A stretch of 64,000 nucleotides of DNA from Hyphomicrobiales bacterium (GTDB lineage: Bacteria > Pseudomonadota > Alphaproteobacteria > Rhizobiales > Rhizobiaceae), in the NCBI GenBank assembly GCA_900468285.1, contig UBTF01000001.1:124001-188000 (forward strand), written 5' to 3'. Below the pieces are notes generated by a model, which ran no database searches, was not told where the DNA came from, and saw nothing but the letters and a program-made list of their open reading frames with translations. Below are positions 53,941 through 64,000 of the stretch, piece by piece. The position numbers and the translations under genes are program-made. How positions within the stretch are numbered: the stretch's first letter is position 1; each line of letters opens with the position of its first letter.

Positions 53941-54990
53941 TCACCCGCCCGTCACGCTCATGTGGCGTGCGACGGCCGGGCGCTTGTGGGTGCGGTCGAT
54001 GATGAAGTCGTGCCCCTTCGGCTTGCGCAGGATCGCATCATCGATCGCCTGTGACAGCAGCGCATTGTCCTCGGATGCGCGCAAGGCGGTGCGAAGGTCT
54101 GCGGCATCGTCCTGACCCAAACACATGTAAAGCGTGCCCGTGCAAGTCAGGCGCACGCGGTTGCAGCTCTCGCAGAAATTATGGGTCATCGGCGTGATGA
54201 AGCCCAGCCTGCCGCCGGTTTCCTTGACGTGGACGTAGCGGGCAGGGCCGCCGGTCTGATAGCCGATATCATCGAGTGTGAATTGCTGCGCCAGCGAGGC
54301 CCGGACCTGCGAAAGAGGCAGATACCTGTCGGTGCGATCTTCCTCGATCTCGCCCATGGGCATGGTTTCGATGACCGTCAGGTCCATGCCACGCGCATGG
54401 GCGAAACGCATGAGTTCAGGGATTTCGTGCTCGTTGAAATCCTTGAGCGCCACCGCGTTGAGCTTGATCTTGATGCCTGCGGCCAATGCGGCGTCGATGC
54501 CGGCCATGACTTTGGAAAAGTCGCCCCAGCGGGTGATCTGCTTGAATTTGTCCGGGTCCAGTGTGTCGAGCGAGACATTGATGCGGCGCACGCCGCAATC
54601 ATGCAGCTCGGCTGCGTGGTTTGCCAGTTGCGAGCCGTTGGTCGTCAGCGTCAGTTCATCAAGCCTACCCGCTTGAACATGGCGGCCGAGATCACGCACC
54701 AGATGCATGATGTTTTTGCGAACCAGAGGCTCACCGCCCGTCAGGCGGATCTTGCGCACACCCTTTTCAATGAAGGCGGAACAGAGCCGGTTGAGCTCTT
54801 CAAGCGTCAGAAGATCCTTTTTCGGCAGGAACGTCATATGCTCGGACATGCAGTAGGTGCAGCGAAAATCGCAGCGATCCGTTACCGAGACGCGCAGGTA
54901 GGTGACAGCGCGACCAAAGGGGTCCACCATCGGCGCCTTGCTTTCCGTCAGGGTATCCGCCTTGGGAAGCGATCCGAGGAAGCTGTTCAA
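53941..54990 (-). CDS. moaA: GTP 3',8-cyclase MoaA
   Basis: A 349-residue radical SAM enzyme for the first step of molybdopterin synthesis. The N-terminal cluster is C40-x3-C44-x2-C47 ([10 protein letters not shown]). The C-terminal cluster is seen in [20 protein letters not shown]. It ends in Gly-Gly, as typical of MoaA. It is 148 bases from the EamA-MFS-mobAB chain on the same strand. Confidence 0.96.
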   Translation of the reverse strand: MNSFLGSLPKADTLTESKAPMVDPFGRAVTYLRVSVTDRCDFRCTYCMSEHMTFLPKKDLLTLEELNRLCSAFIEKGVRKIRLTGGEPLVRKNIMHLVRDLGRHVQAGRLDELTLTTNGSQLANHAAELHDCGVRRINVSLDTLDPDKFKQITRWGDFSKVMAGIDAALAAGIKIKLNAVALKDFNEHEIPELMRFAHARGMDLTVIETMPMGEIEEDRTDRYLPLSQVRASLAQQFTLDDIGYQTGGPARYVHVKETGGRLGFITPMTHNFCESCNRVRLTCTGTLYMCLGQDDAADLRTALRASEDNALLSQAIDDAILRKPKGHDFIIDRTHKRPAVARHMSVTGG

Positions 54991-55047
54991 GCTGTAATCT
55001 CCAGTGCATTCTTGGGGTGCGTGCGCGCTGATGTCTTCATGTAGTGG

Positions 55048-55067
55048 CTTGCCCGGGGGCGGGCAAG
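55048..55067 (-). other. Perfect 8-bp hairpin between moaA and DUF971
   Basis: CTTGCCCG and CGGGCAAG flank a GGGG loop. It lies 58 bases upstream of the moaA start and could be in its 5' leader. It is far too short for a Moco riboswitch. Confidence 0.45.
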
Positions 55068-55109
55068 GTCATAAGTGTGCAGTATATTATCATGTTGCGG
55101 AAATGAAAA

Positions 55110-55478
55110 ATGAGTGAGCCCTGGCCAACGGAACTGCGCATATCGAAAGACAGGAAGAACATCGTGGTAACGTTCGACACCGGTGTTTCGTTCGACCTGC
55201 CCGCCGAAATGATGAGAGTTCTTTCACCGTCAGCCGAAGTGCAGGGGCACGGACCCGGCCAGAAGATCACCGTTCCGGGCAAACGCAATGTCGGCATCAA
55301 GGCGGTTGTTGCGACCGGAAACTACGCCGTCCGTATAGCCTTCGATGATGGCCACGACAGCGGCATCTTCACCTGGAGGTATTTGTTCGAGCTGGGCGAG
55401 CGTGGTGACGCACTGTTCACAGCTTACGAGCAGGAACTGGCCGAAAAAGGCTTGAGCCGAGAACCTAAAATCCGTTAG
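55110..55478 (+). CDS. DUF971 protein (gamma-butyrobetaine hydroxylase-like N-terminal domain)
   Basis: A 122-residue protein of the DUF971 fold: WPTELRISKDRKNIVVTFD at the start, GNYAVRIAFDDGHDSGIFTW and RYLFELG at the end. In other bacteria it occurs alone or fused to Fe-S carriers; the function is not clear. It is divergent from moaA, with a potential shared control region. Confidence 0.85.
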   Translation: MSEPWPTELRISKDRKNIVVTFDTGVSFDLPAEMMRVLSPSAEVQGHGPGQKITVPGKRNVGIKAVVATGNYAVRIAFDDGHDSGIFTWRYLFELGERGDALFTAYEQELAEKGLSREPKIR

Positions 55479-55514
55479 CAGAAATGCATATTCAGGCAAA
55501 GACAGGGGTGGCAC

Positions 55515-57332
55515 TTGGCGGTCGAGGGAAATGCGAATGATCTGGCGCAAGTAGTCGTGCTGTTGGCGGCGGGCGTCGTTGCGGCCCCATTGTTCAAAAG
55601 AATAGGCTTAGGGTCGGTTCTGGGCTATCTGGCTGCCGGTCTGGTGATTGGCCCATTCGGTCTTGGCGCATTCTCCGATCCGCAGGCCATTATTCACATC
55701 GCCGAACTGGGCGTGGTGATGTTTCTTTTCATCATCGGGCTTGAAATGCAGCCTTCGCGTCTGTGGTCGATGCGCAAGGATATCTTTGGCCTTGGCGCGC
55801 TTCAGGTCGTCACCTGCATGGCGGGGCTGACGTTGATCGGCCTTGCGCTGGGCTTTTCGCTTATACCGTCCTTTGTGGCCGGCACCGGTTTCGTGCTCAC
55901 CTCAACGGCCATCGTCATGCAGATGCTGCAGGAGCGCAACAGCATGTCGACGCTGAAAGGTCAGCGTATCATTGCCATTCTCCTGTTCGAGGATCTGGCC
56001 ATCGTGCCGCTTCTTGTGCTGGTCGCCTTTCTGGGGGCCGGTGGTGAAGCAGTCACGCTGAGTGAGCGACTTCTTTCGATTGGTATCGCACTGGCTGCAA
56101 TCGTTGCGCTCATCGTTGCGGGCCGCTACCTGCTTAATCCCTTTTTCCGACTTCTGGCTGCGTCCGGTGCGCGAGAAGTCATGACCGCGGCAGCGCTGCT
56201 GGTCGTACTCGGATCTGCACTCTTGATGCAGGTCAGCGGTCTTTCCATGGCCATGGGCGCGTTTCTGGCGGGTGTGCTTTTGTCGGAATCGTCGTTCCGG
56301 CATCAGCTGGAAGCGGATATCGAGCCTTTTCGCGGCATCCTGCTTGGCCTATTCTTCCTCGGCGTCGGCATGGCGATCGACCTGACGGTGATTGCCGCAA
56401 ACTGGCAGCTCGTGATGATGAGCGTCGTTGCCTACATGCTGGTCAAGGCGCTGCTGATCTATTGCGTCGCGCGCGTTCTGGGCACCTGCCAGCGCGAAAG
56501 CATCGAACGCGCCGTGCTGATGGCGCAGGGCGGCGAATTCGCCTTCGTGCTCTATTCTGCGGCTGCTGCCGCCGGTATTCTCGATGCCGAAGCCAATGCC
56601 GTGCTGACGGCAACAATCATCATCTCGATGATTCTCACACCGCTGATGGTCATTGCGCATGACCGCATCATGCCGAAGAAGCTACCCGAGACGGGCGACC
56701 TGGACCTGCCGGAAAATGTCGAAGGCAGCATATTGATGATCGGCTTTGGCCGCTTCGGGCAGATTGTCAGCCAGCCGCTTCTGGCGCGGGGCTACACGCT
56801 CTCACTGGTCGACAAGGATGCCGACTTCGTTCGCGATGCGTCGAGCTTCGGCTTCAAGGTCTACTACGGCGACGGGTCGCGCGCGGAAATCCTGCACGCT
56901 GCAGGCGCCGGATCAGCCCGCGCTGTGCTGATCTGCGTCGATGACAAGGAAGCGGCAATTCGCATCGCCGAGATCGTCAAGCACGAGTTTCCTCTGGTGC
57001 CCGTTCTTGCTCGTGCCTATGATCGCGGCCATGCGCTCGACCTTTTGAAGGCCGGTGTGGACTACCAGATCCGCGAGACATATGAGTCTGCCCTCAATTT
57101 CAGTGAAAAGGTGCTGACCGCGGTTGGCGAGGAAATCGAGCTGGCAGAACGGCTGGTGGAAGAATTCCGGGACGTGGACAAGGAGCGTTTTGCGCTTGAG
57201 GTTGTCGGCGGGGTCTATGCCGGTCGCTCTCTCATTCGCGGCAACGCCCAGCCCGCCGATATCGTCGCTGCCCGCACCGCGCGTGAACGTGCCGAACGGG
57301 AAGCTCGGGAAGAGGCGGCACAGGAAAGTTAG
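55515..57332 (+). CDS. Monovalent cation:proton antiporter-2 (KefB/KefC-like)
   Basis: A 605-residue protein. The N-terminal half has about 12 helices with the CPA2 pattern (GYLAAGLVIGPFGLGAFSD, LFIIGLEMQPSRLW). The second half holds an RCK-N domain from about residue 405 (ILMIGFGRFGQIVSQPLLAR). Such antiporters exchange K+ or Na+ for H+. The only start that fits is the TTG at 55515, with AGGGGTGG upstream. It overlaps no neighbour; a PPOX gene follows after 46 bases. Confidence 0.88.
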   Translation: MAVEGNANDLAQVVVLLAAGVVAAPLFKRIGLGSVLGYLAAGLVIGPFGLGAFSDPQAIIHIAELGVVMFLFIIGLEMQPSRLWSMRKDIFGLGALQVVTCMAGLTLIGLALGFSLIPSFVAGTGFVLTSTAIVMQMLQERNSMSTLKGQRIIAILLFEDLAIVPLLVLVAFLGAGGEAVTLSERLLSIGIALAAIVALIVAGRYLLNPFFRLLAASGAREVMTAAALLVVLGSALLMQVSGLSMAMGAFLAGVLLSESSFRHQLEADIEPFRGILLGLFFLGVGMAIDLTVIAANWQLVMMSVVAYMLVKALLIYCVARVLGTCQRESIERAVLMAQGGEFAFVLYSAAAAAGILDAEANAVLTATIIISMILTPLMVIAHDRIMPKKLPETGDLDLPENVEGSILMIGFGRFGQIVSQPLLARGYTLSLVDKDADFVRDASSFGFKVYYGDGSRAEILHAAGAGSARAVLICVDDKEAAIRIAEIVKHEFPLVPVLARAYDRGHALDLLKAGVDYQIRETYESALNFSEKVLTAVGEEIELAERLVEEFRDVDKERFALEVVGGVYAGRSLIRGNAQPADIVAARTARERAEREAREEAAQES

Positions 57333-57378
57333 GCCGCCACGCCGGTCTGATGTTGAACTCAAGAGCAAGGAGACTCTG

Positions 57379-57987
57379 GTGACAATTATCCGTTCGGTTG
57401 ATGATCTGAAGGCGATTTATGGCTCTGGCTCAGAGGCCTCCAACCTCAAGGTGACGCCCTTCCTGACGCCCGAATATCGCAGGATGATCGAAGCGGCGCC
57501 TTTCGTGGCGCTGGCAACCGTTGGGCCGGAAGGTGCCGATTGTTCACCGCGCGGTGACAAGGGTGGCGTCGTGCGCGTCGAGGATGAAAGGACAATTTTG
57601 CTGCCGGACTGGCGCGGCAATAACCGGGTCGATTCCCTGATCAACATCGTGCGCGACCCGCGTGTTGCCCTGATGTTTCTGGTGCCCGGATCGAACACCA
57701 CGATGAGGATCAATGGAAAGGCGGTCGTTTCCATCGCTCCCGAGCTTTTGCAAAGCTTCGAGATGGATGGAAAGCATCCCCGCACGGTCATCGTCATTAC
57801 TGTTGACGAGGTTTACTTCCAATGCGCGCGGGCACTGATGCGCTCAGAACTCTGGAACCCGGATAATTTCGTGGATCCGGCTTCGCTGCCCACTCCGGGG
57901 GCGATGCTCAAAGCCGCAAAGCAGGATTTCGACAAGGACACCTATGACCGGGAATGGCCCGCACGTGCGGTGAGTACCTTGTGGTGA
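57379..57987 (+). CDS. Pyridoxamine 5'-phosphate oxidase-type flavoprotein
   Basis: A 202-residue protein of the FMN-binding split-barrel family (MSMEG_1061-type). Motifs: FVALATVGPEGADCSPRGDK, LPDWRGNNRVDSLINIVRDP and FLVPGSNTTMRINGKAVVS. The start is the GTG at 57379 with AAGGAG upstream; the longer frame overlaps the antiporter gene. The substrate is not known. Confidence 0.85.
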   Translation: MTIIRSVDDLKAIYGSGSEASNLKVTPFLTPEYRRMIEAAPFVALATVGPEGADCSPRGDKGGVVRVEDERTILLPDWRGNNRVDSLINIVRDPRVALMFLVPGSNTTMRINGKAVVSIAPELLQSFEMDGKHPRTVIVITVDEVYFQCARALMRSELWNPDNFVDPASLPTPGAMLKAAKQDFDKDTYDREWPARAVSTLW

Positions 57988-58015
57988 GCAATCGCCCGGT
58001 ACCCCGCCGACGTCA

Positions 58016-59086
58016 TCACTGCTTGTAGATCAGCCAGCTTTTTCCGGTGTAGTTCTTTTGCATACCGTCTTCGAAGAATACGGTTCGGTTACGTCCCGTT
58101 TCCTTTGCGTGGTACATGGCGGTATCGGCAAGGGCGTACAGCTCTCCCGCGTTTTGTGCCTGTGATGCAAGCGCGTAGCCGATGGATATCGTCACTTGAC
58201 CGTAATCAACGCCAGACTTGGAATTGCGGAAAGGCGTCCTTTCGAGCGATGTACGGATGCGCTCGCACATGACGTGAATCTCGTCCTGGGTATTGTTTTC
58301 GAGAACGATGGCAAATTCCTCGCCGCCGCTGCGGGCGACGAAGACATCCTTGCGCACGTTTGATTTGATGACCGACGCGACACTCGCAAGGATCTTGTCG
58401 CCGACAGGATGGCCGAACGTATCATTGATGCGCTTGAAGTTGTCGACGTCCAGCAACACCAGAGACGTCATGTGAAGTCCTATGCTGACGTCATAGATGG
58501 AGGACAGCTTGTCGTCGAAGGCCCTGCGGTTGGAAAGTCTGGTGAGTGAATCGGTGTTGGCGATGCGCTTGTATTCGTCGAGTTCGAGGCGGACCTGTTG
58601 CATCTCTTCCGCGTGGCGGTCGAAGTCTTTGGAGGCGCTTTCGTTTTCGGCGATCTTGTTGGTCGTCGCCTCCACCAGCATCGAGATGGCGGTACGAAGC
58701 AAATGGGTGCTCGTATGGTTCTTGTCGGCGATACCGGCGCGGGTCTCATCCAGAATACGGTTATAGTTTTCCAGACATGTCTGTTCGTTCTGTAGAACCA
58801 TGAGCACCGTGCTCAATTCCGAATGGAGCCGGTCCCGCGCAGCCTCGATCAACTGGATATGCGTGTAGTCGAAGTAGCGAGCGCTCAGCTCGTCCAGCTC
58901 CTCCTGCGTTGCTCTACCGCCAAGCGCGGCCAGATCACGCGTAAGCGCAGGATTGGAGCCAATATAGGCCTCGTAAAAGAGATTGTAGTTCCGGGGAATG
59001 GGCACGACCCCCATATTGCGCATCGCAAACAATATTTGCGCCGCAATATCCGTACCCGGCGCCTTGGGCATTGATGTCGGACTCAT
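58016..59086 (-). CDS. Diguanylate cyclase (GGDEF domain)
   Basis: A 356-residue protein. The C-terminal GGDEF domain starts around TDSLTRLSNRRAFDDKLS, and the active-site motif is GGEEF at residues 254-258. The first half is helical with no known sensor domain that I recognise. The usual RxxD inhibitory site is not present at the expected distance (R-K-D-V there). It makes c-di-GMP. No transmembrane helix is visible. Confidence 0.9.
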   Translation of the reverse strand: MSPTSMPKAPGTDIAAQILFAMRNMGVVPIPRNYNLFYEAYIGSNPALTRDLAALGGRATQEELDELSARYFDYTHIQLIEAARDRLHSELSTVLMVLQNEQTCLENYNRILDETRAGIADKNHTSTHLLRTAISMLVEATTNKIAENESASKDFDRHAEEMQQVRLELDEYKRIANTDSLTRLSNRRAFDDKLSSIYDVSIGLHMTSLVLLDVDNFKRINDTFGHPVGDKILASVASVIKSNVRKDVFVARSGGEEFAIVLENNTQDEIHVMCERIRTSLERTPFRNSKSGVDYGQVTISIGYALASQAQNAGELYALADTAMYHAKETGRNRTVFFEDGMQKNYTGKSWLIYKQ

Positions 59087-59422
59087 CAAGTCACTCCCGA
59101 AAAAACAGATTTGGTATCTTGCTACCTGATCCTACAAATTCAGTAAAAATCTTACCTGACGGAATAATTTTTTTATTTTGTAAAAGAGATAGCCCAGTAC
59201 ATTTCCCCCCGTGCTTTAGTGCTGTTTTTATTTAGAATCGACTAAAGCAGGAAACTGCGCTTCCATAGCACTTCGTGGGTAAGTTTGTAGAGGTAAATTC
59301 TTATATTTAAAAAAAATTCCGTAGTATTTCTTTCCCTTTTTACGAGAAAGATCATGCCGGCCGGTTCTGATTTCAAGCCGTGGCGGGAGATGGCACATTC
59401 ATGCCACCTCCGCAACCATTAG
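59087..59422. other. AT-rich intergenic region between the GGDEF gene and fumC
   Basis: 336 bases without a gene. It includes a perfect 9-bp inverted repeat (TGCTTTAGT at 59212-59220 and ACTAAAGCA at 59241-59249) and long T and A runs. It may hold the promoter of the GGDEF gene. Confidence 0.4.
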
Positions 59423-60814
59423 TTATTTAGGGCCGATCATATTTTCCGGGCGGACATACTGATCGAACTCTTCATTGGTCAGGTATCCACCGCCAACGGC
59501 CTCGTCGCGCAGGGTCGTGCCGTTCTTGTGCGCCGTCTTTGCGATCTTTGCGCAGGCGTCATAGCCCAGCTTGCTGTTGAGCGCGGTAACCAGCATGAGC
59601 GAGTTTTCGACGCCCTTCTTGATATTGTCTTCGCGCGCTTCGATGCCGACCACGCAATTGTCTGTGAAGGACACGGCTGCATCACCCAGAAGTTGTACGG
59701 ACTGAAGGAAGTTATAGGCCATCATAGGGTTGTAGACGTTCAGTTCGAAATGACCCTGGCTGCCGGCGAATGTGATCGCTGCCTGGTTTCCGAAAATATG
59801 GGCGCAAACCTGCGTCAGTGCTTCCGACTGCGTGGGGTTGACCTTGCCCGGCATGATGGACGAACCGGGTTCATTTTCAGGCAGGGCGAGTTCACCGAGG
59901 CCAGCGCGCGGGCCAGAGCCCAGGAAGCGAATGTCATTGGCGATCTTGAAGAGTGCTGCGGCTGCTGCGTTGATGGCGCCATGCGCAAACACCATGGAGT
60001 CATGTGCAGCGAGCGCTTCGAACTTGTTTGGCGCGGTGACGAAGGGCAGGCCGGTGATCTTGGCGATCTCTTCTGCCACTTGTTCTGCAAAGCCTATTGG
60101 TGCGTTGAGGCCGGTACCGACTGCGGTGCCGCCCTGCGCCAGTTCGCACAGACCCGGCAACGTCATCTCGATGCGCTTGATGGAAGAGGCAACCTGAGCG
60201 GCGTAACCTGAGAATTCCTGGCCGAGCGTCAGCGGTGTTGCATCCTGCGTGTGGGTGCGGCCGATCTTGATGATATGCGCAAAGGACTTCGCCTTGGCAT
60301 CCAGCGCCTGGTGGAGATGCTTGAGGCCGGGGAGAAGGTGGTGGACGATCTGTTCGGCGCAGGCGATATGCATGGCCGTCGGGTAGGTATCGTTGGACGA
60401 CTGGCTCATATTGACGTGATCATTCGGGTGGACGGGCTTCTTGGAGCCCATCTCGCCGCCGAGCATTTCGATTGCACGGTTGGAGATCACTTCGTTGGCG
60501 TTCATGTTGGACTGGGTGCCGGAACCCGTCTGCCAGACGACGAGGGGGAAGTGGTCGTCGAGCTTGCCGTCGATGACTTCCTGTGCAGCCTTGATGATGG
60601 TTTCACCGATCTGGCTGTCGAGCCCGGCCAGCGCCATGTTGGTGCGGGCGGCTGCCTGCTTGACGATGCCCAACGCACGGACGACCGATGCGGGCTGTTT
60701 TTCCCAGCCGATCTTGAAGTTTCCGAGCGAGCGTTGTGCCTGAGCGCCCCAGTAACGGTCGCTTGCAACTTCAATCGGGCCAAATGTATCGGTTTCGGTG
60801 CGTGTGGCTGTCAT
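59423..60814 (-). CDS. fumC: Fumarate hydratase, class II
   Basis: A 463-residue enzyme of the TCA cycle converting fumarate to malate. The lyase signature is [13 protein letters not shown], with [15 protein letters not shown] and [20 protein letters not shown] as other active-site segments. The frame opens at 60940, but the family start is [12 protein letters not shown] at 60814, with AGGAGAGG upstream. The start and length are normal. Confidence 0.97.
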   Translation of the reverse strand: MTATRTETDTFGPIEVASDRYWGAQAQRSLGNFKIGWEKQPASVVRALGIVKQAAARTNMALAGLDSQIGETIIKAAQEVIDGKLDDHFPLVVWQTGSGTQSNMNANEVISNRAIEMLGGEMGSKKPVHPNDHVNMSQSSNDTYPTAMHIACAEQIVHHLLPGLKHLHQALDAKAKSFAHIIKIGRTHTQDATPLTLGQEFSGYAAQVASSIKRIEMTLPGLCELAQGGTAVGTGLNAPIGFAEQVAEEIAKITGLPFVTAPNKFEALAAHDSMVFAHGAINAAAAALFKIANDIRFLGSGPRAGLGELALPENEPGSSIMPGKVNPTQSEALTQVCAHIFGNQAAITFAGSQGHFELNVYNPMMAYNFLQSVQLLGDAAVSFTDNCVVGIEAREDNIKKGVENSLMLVTALNSKLGYDACAKIAKTAHKNGTTLRDEAVGGGYLTNEEFDQYVRPENMIGPK

Positions 60815-61232
60815 CAGTCCTGCCTCTCCTGTGTGTCCTCCGGCAAGCCGGCGTCCCCGCCAGCCTTGCGCGCGCCGACATATAAAGCCATCCCGCAGCC
60901 ATGGAAAGCCTGTCGAGCGGGCTATCGCCATATTTCGCAAGAGTTTCGGAGCGTCGATGCCTGTTTTCGAAAAACGATCCTAGTGGCTTTTGCGCCACGC
61001 GCGAAAATGGCTGTGAAAAGCGGGCCTTTACGTGATCGTTGTCAAAAACTTGTTCTGTCAATATTAGGAATTTAAAGAGAAATTTAACTATTCTCGCCAA
61101 ACGTGGAGCTCATGCCAAAGCGATTTCTGTCGTGATGGAAACCCATGTCTGGCACCCTATTGGACTTCGTGCGTTTCTTCCCAAAAGAAGACCAATCAGC
61201 TAGACAGACACAGACCCTTTATATGCGCCTCG
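60815..61232. other. fumC-L,D-transpeptidase intergenic region
   Basis: 418 bases with no gene. A candidate sigma-70 promoter for the plus-strand gene is TTGTCA (61039-61044), 17 bases, TATTAG (61062-61067). I see no terminator or other RNA gene. Confidence 0.4.
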
Positions 61233-63140
61233 ATGAATGATGGCGCGGACGCGGCGAGGACCAAATTGCATATTACATCAGGAAAAACGTCGGCAGCATG
61301 GATACTGGCTCTCGGTCTTTCCGTCTCTGTTGGTGCGCCGGGCACGGCTGGCGCGGTGACGCTTATGGACCTTCTGCGTGGCGGCCCGGGCAAGGTCGAG
61401 CGTGAGCGTCAGGACCGGGGCTTCCCGGGTGTGACCCAGCAGGGAAATGCCGCCGCCGCTGCGCGTGATGTCGACCCGGAGCCGCTGCCGCGCGTTTCCG
61501 GCCCTCGCTATTACACCTACAAGACGGACGCTACCCGCGCTGTCGATACCTCCAAATTCTCCTCCGGTCTCGCCGGCGTGAAGATGTCCGCCACGCCTGA
61601 CGTCGCCAAGGCGCTGGAGGCTTATTACAATGCCGGTGGCCAGCCGATCTGGGTTTCGAATGGTGATCTGAACGAGCGCGCCAGCGCTGTTCTCGCCTTC
61701 TTTGAGACCGTTGGTGATAGCGGGCTGAATCCTGCCGATTACAGCATCTCCGCACCGTCGCAGGATGTCACTGCCAGCATTTCGTCCGAGCCGCAGGCCC
61801 AGGTGCAAAATGCAGCACTTGCGCAAGAGCAGAACATTCCGCCAGCCATGATGCAGTTCGAACTGGCTCTTTCGGCCAAGGTGCTTGCCTATGTGCAGGA
61901 TACCGCCCGTGGCCGTGTCGACCCGAACAAGCTTTCCGGCTACCACGATTTCAAGCGCAAGACCGTCAATCTCGCGCCGGTGCTCAAACTCGCCAGCATG
62001 AGCCCGGATGTTGCCGCCTACCTGCGCAGCCGTGAGCCTTCCAACCCTGAATATCAGGCGCTGAAGGCCGAACTGGCGAAGCTGCGCAACGAAGACAAGG
62101 ATACCGGAAACAAGCCTGTCGTTCCCGGAGATCTGGTGCTGAAGCCGGGTGAGAACAATGTGGAGATGGCAACGGTCGTCAAGGCGATCGAGCACCGTTC
62201 TTCCACCGGATTGAAGACTGACCATGCGGCGACGCTTGCTGGATATCAGCAGACATCGGAATACACGCCTGAGCTGGTCGATCTTGTGAAAGCGTTCCAG
62301 AGCGAAAACGGCCTGAAGGCTGACGGCGTTATCGGCCGGGCAACCGTGCGGGCAATGACCGGCGACAGCAACGAAGCCAAGATTGCCAAGCTGGAAGTGG
62401 CAATGGAGCAGGTGCGCTGGCTGCCAGCCGATCTGGGCGACCGTTTCGTCTTCATCAACCAGCCCGCTTTCATGGCCTACTACCACAATGAGGGCAAAGA
62501 AGACTTCGGCATGAAGGTTGTCATCGGCTCCAAGGCCAACCAGACATACTTCTTCCAGGATGAAATCCAGACCGTTGAATTCAACCCCTACTGGGGCGTG
62601 CCGCAGTCCATCATCATCAACGAGATGCTGCCGAAGCTGCGCAACGATCCTTCCTATCTGGATCGTCTGGGATATGAGGTTTCGGTCAATGGTCGTCCGG
62701 TTTCATCGTCCAGCGTCAACTGGTATGGTTCCACGCAATCGGTATCGGTACGTCAGCCACCAAGCAGTGACAATGCGCTCGGTGACCTGAAGATCCTGTT
62801 CCCGAATGCCCACGCGATCTACATGCACGATACGCCTGCCAAGAGCTTCTTCAACCGCGACATGCGCGCGTTGAGCCATGGCTGCATTCGTCTGGTCGAT
62901 CCACGGCGCATGGCCGCCGCGGTGCTTGGCACAAGCCTTGATAACGTCAACAAGCAGATTGCCGCTGGCGAGAACCGCGCCGTGCAGGTGCCAGCCAAGA
63001 TTCCGGTCTATGTGGCCTACTTCACCGCCTGGCCGGACAAGGACGGGAATGTCCAGTATTTCGATGACGTCTATGACCGCGACAGCTATGTCGTAAAGGC
63101 CTTCGACGCAACGACGAAGGCGCGGGCCTCTTCCATCTGA
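61233..63140 (+). CDS. L,D-transpeptidase, YcbB type
   Basis: A 635-residue periplasmic protein. After an N-terminal signal ([20 protein letters not shown]) comes a scaffold region, a peptidoglycan-binding domain ([20 protein letters not shown]) and the YkuD catalytic domain. The catalytic Cys is in [11 protein letters not shown] near residue 551. It forms 3-3 crosslinks in peptidoglycan, which is prominent in Rhizobiales. A terminator follows. Confidence 0.92.
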   Translation: MNDGADAARTKLHITSGKTSAAWILALGLSVSVGAPGTAGAVTLMDLLRGGPGKVERERQDRGFPGVTQQGNAAAAARDVDPEPLPRVSGPRYYTYKTDATRAVDTSKFSSGLAGVKMSATPDVAKALEAYYNAGGQPIWVSNGDLNERASAVLAFFETVGDSGLNPADYSISAPSQDVTASISSEPQAQVQNAALAQEQNIPPAMMQFELALSAKVLAYVQDTARGRVDPNKLSGYHDFKRKTVNLAPVLKLASMSPDVAAYLRSREPSNPEYQALKAELAKLRNEDKDTGNKPVVPGDLVLKPGENNVEMATVVKAIEHRSSTGLKTDHAATLAGYQQTSEYTPELVDLVKAFQSENGLKADGVIGRATVRAMTGDSNEAKIAKLEVAMEQVRWLPADLGDRFVFINQPAFMAYYHNEGKEDFGMKVVIGSKANQTYFFQDEIQTVEFNPYWGVPQSIIINEMLPKLRNDPSYLDRLGYEVSVNGRPVSSSSVNWYGSTQSVSVRQPPSSDNALGDLKILFPNAHAIYMHDTPAKSFFNRDMRALSHGCIRLVDPRRMAAAVLGTSLDNVNKQIAAGENRAVQVPAKIPVYVAYFTAWPDKDGNVQYFDDVYDRDSYVVKAFDATTKARASSI

Positions 63141-63159
63141 GGCACGTCAACACATCTCA

Positions 63160-63183
63160 AAAGCGCCTTCACGGGCGCTTTTT
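63160..63183 (+). terminator. Rho-independent terminator after L,D-transpeptidase gene
   Basis: Stem AAAGCGCC with GGCGCTTT, 6-base loop, followed by a T-rich run. Confidence 0.8.
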
Positions 63184-63201
63184 CTTTATCAGGGGCGGGC
63201 A

Positions 63202-64000
63202 ATGCAGGACATTCAGGCGGTCATCGATTCCATCTATGAGGTGATGCAGCCCAGGCTGGGTGAGGGCAAGGTTGCCGACTATATTCCCGAGCTTGCCAAG
63301 GTCGATCCGAAGCAGTTCGGCATTGCCGTTACCACCGTGGAAGGTGACACCTTCGTGGCTGGAAACGCGCAGACACCCTTTTCCATCCAGAGTATTTCCA
63401 AGGTTTTCATGCTGACGCTGGCGCTTGGCAAGACCGGCGAAAATGTCTGGAAGCGCGTTGGGCGCGAGCCTTCCGGTTCTGCCTTCAACTCCATCGTCCA
63501 GCTGGAGCGCGAATCCGGTATCCCGCGCAACCCTTTCGTCAATGCAGGCGCCATCGTGGTCACGGATATGGTTCTGGCGGGGCACCAGCCGCGCGAGGCG
63601 ATTGGTGAACTGCTGCGCTTCATCCGCTATCTTGCCGATGATGAAACCATTTCAATCGACGACACGGTGGCCAAGTCCGAGCAGGCGACGGGCTATAGAA
63701 ATCTTGCACTGGCAAACTTCATGCGCAGCTTCGGCAATCTGCACCATCCGGTGGAACACACGCTGGGTGTCTATTTCCACCAATGCGCCATATCCATGAA
63801 CTGCGTCCAGCTGGCGCGGGCAGGGCTGTTTCTCGCCAGTCGGGGGCGCAATCCCATAACCGGACATTCGGTCGTTTCCGAGCGGCGGGCACGACGCATC
63901 AACGCGCTGATGCTGACCTGTGGCCATTACGATGGCTCCGGTGATTTCGCCTATCACGTGGGCCTGCCGGGCAAGAGCGGCGTGGGCGGCGGCATTCTTG
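63202..64000 (+). CDS. glsA: Glutaminase (N-terminal part, runs off the window)
   Basis: The first 266 codons are present, with no stop before the window ends. It begins [20 protein letters not shown]. The serine-dependent beta-lactamase-like active site S64-x-x-K67 is in [11 protein letters not shown]. Later segments include [13 protein letters not shown] and [20 protein letters not shown], typical of glutaminase A. It hydrolyses glutamine to glutamate and ammonia. The missing end would be about 40 residues. Confidence 0.95.
   Translation, partial: MQDIQAVIDSIYEVMQPRLGEGKVADYIPELAKVDPKQFGIAVTTVEGDTFVAGNAQTPFSIQSISKVFMLTLALGKTGENVWKRVGREPSGSAFNSIVQLERESGIPRNPFVNAGAIVVTDMVLAGHQPREAIGELLRFIRYLADDETISIDDTVAKSEQATGYRNLALANFMRSFGNLHHPVEHTLGVYFHQCAISMNCVQLARAGLFLASRGRNPITGHSVVSERRARRINALMLTCGHYDGSGDFAYHVGLPGKSGVGGGIL

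Noticed and set aside
1-64000. CRISPR array, prophage, insertion sequence or conjugative module
   Set aside because: I found no regularly spaced repeats and no transposase, integrase or phage structural gene among the frames.

Overview
This 64 kb window is a chromosomal segment from an alphaproteobacterium, almost certainly a member of the Rhizobiaceae (Agrobacterium/Rhizobium type; genus not resolved). The case rests on the aapJQMP general amino-acid ABC transporter beside metC, on exoR, popZ and a long SPOR protein, and on the block argS-SPOR-nagZ-scpAB-tatABC-serS-surE-pcm-lytM. Rhizobial families DUF982, DUF3126 and DUF6105 and RIME-like palindromic intergenic repeats agree with this. Gene density is high, and I see no prophage, insertion sequence, CRISPR array or rRNA operon.

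Layout. 1-3.2 kb: the C-terminal end of an AidB-type acyl-CoA dehydrogenase, a hicBA toxin-antitoxin pair, a TetR regulator, two translationally coupled small membrane genes behind a perfect CtrA-like box, ruvX and a PhnA-domain gene. 3.2-9 kb: a UPF0173 hydrolase, gatCA, a GNAT acetyltransferase, a 585-base stretch without a recognisable gene, a small membrane protein and recJ. 9-14.4 kb: tRNA-Glu, a DUF3126 gene, cysE, an alpha/beta hydrolase, a zf-CHCC protein, a flavin monooxygenase and metC. 14.8-19.6 kb: aapJQMP with a structured 3' region. 19.6-24.6 kb: a universal stress protein, a CinA/MoaB-like protein, an SDR, several very small genes and tRNA-Cys. 24.8-30 kb: a PIMT-like protein, popZ and valS. 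30.4-37.5 kb: a FadL-type porin, exoR, xthA, erpA, dgt and argS. 37.5-50.5 kb: the SPOR protein, nagZ, scpAB, tatABC, serS, surE, pcm and a degenerate LytM lipoprotein. 50.5-55.5 kb: molybdenum cofactor genes mobB, mobA and moaA interleaved with two transporter genes, and a DUF971 gene. 55.5-64 kb: a Kef-type antiporter, a PPOX flavoprotein, a diguanylate cyclase, fumC, a YcbB-type L,D-transpeptidase and the start of a glutaminase gene.

Functional themes are translation (gatCA, valS, argS, serS, two tRNAs), DNA maintenance (ruvX, recJ, xthA, dgt, scpAB), envelope and division (SPOR, NagZ, Tat, LytM, L,D-transpeptidase, PopZ), sulfur amino acids and amino-acid uptake (cysE, metC, aap), molybdenum cofactor, and regulation (ExoR, TetR, c-di-GMP).

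No single clearly new system stands out. The best leads are the CtrA-like boxes at 1873-1888 and 48734-48749, very small membrane-protein genes (53, 40 and 29 codons), a perfect 17-bp inverted repeat at 9332-9391, the four-gene overlapping chain that joins an EamA and an MFS transporter to mobAB, a LytM protein lacking its metal ligands, and a hairpin between tatA and tatB. All functional calls come from reading the sequence and remembered family features; no database search was run.
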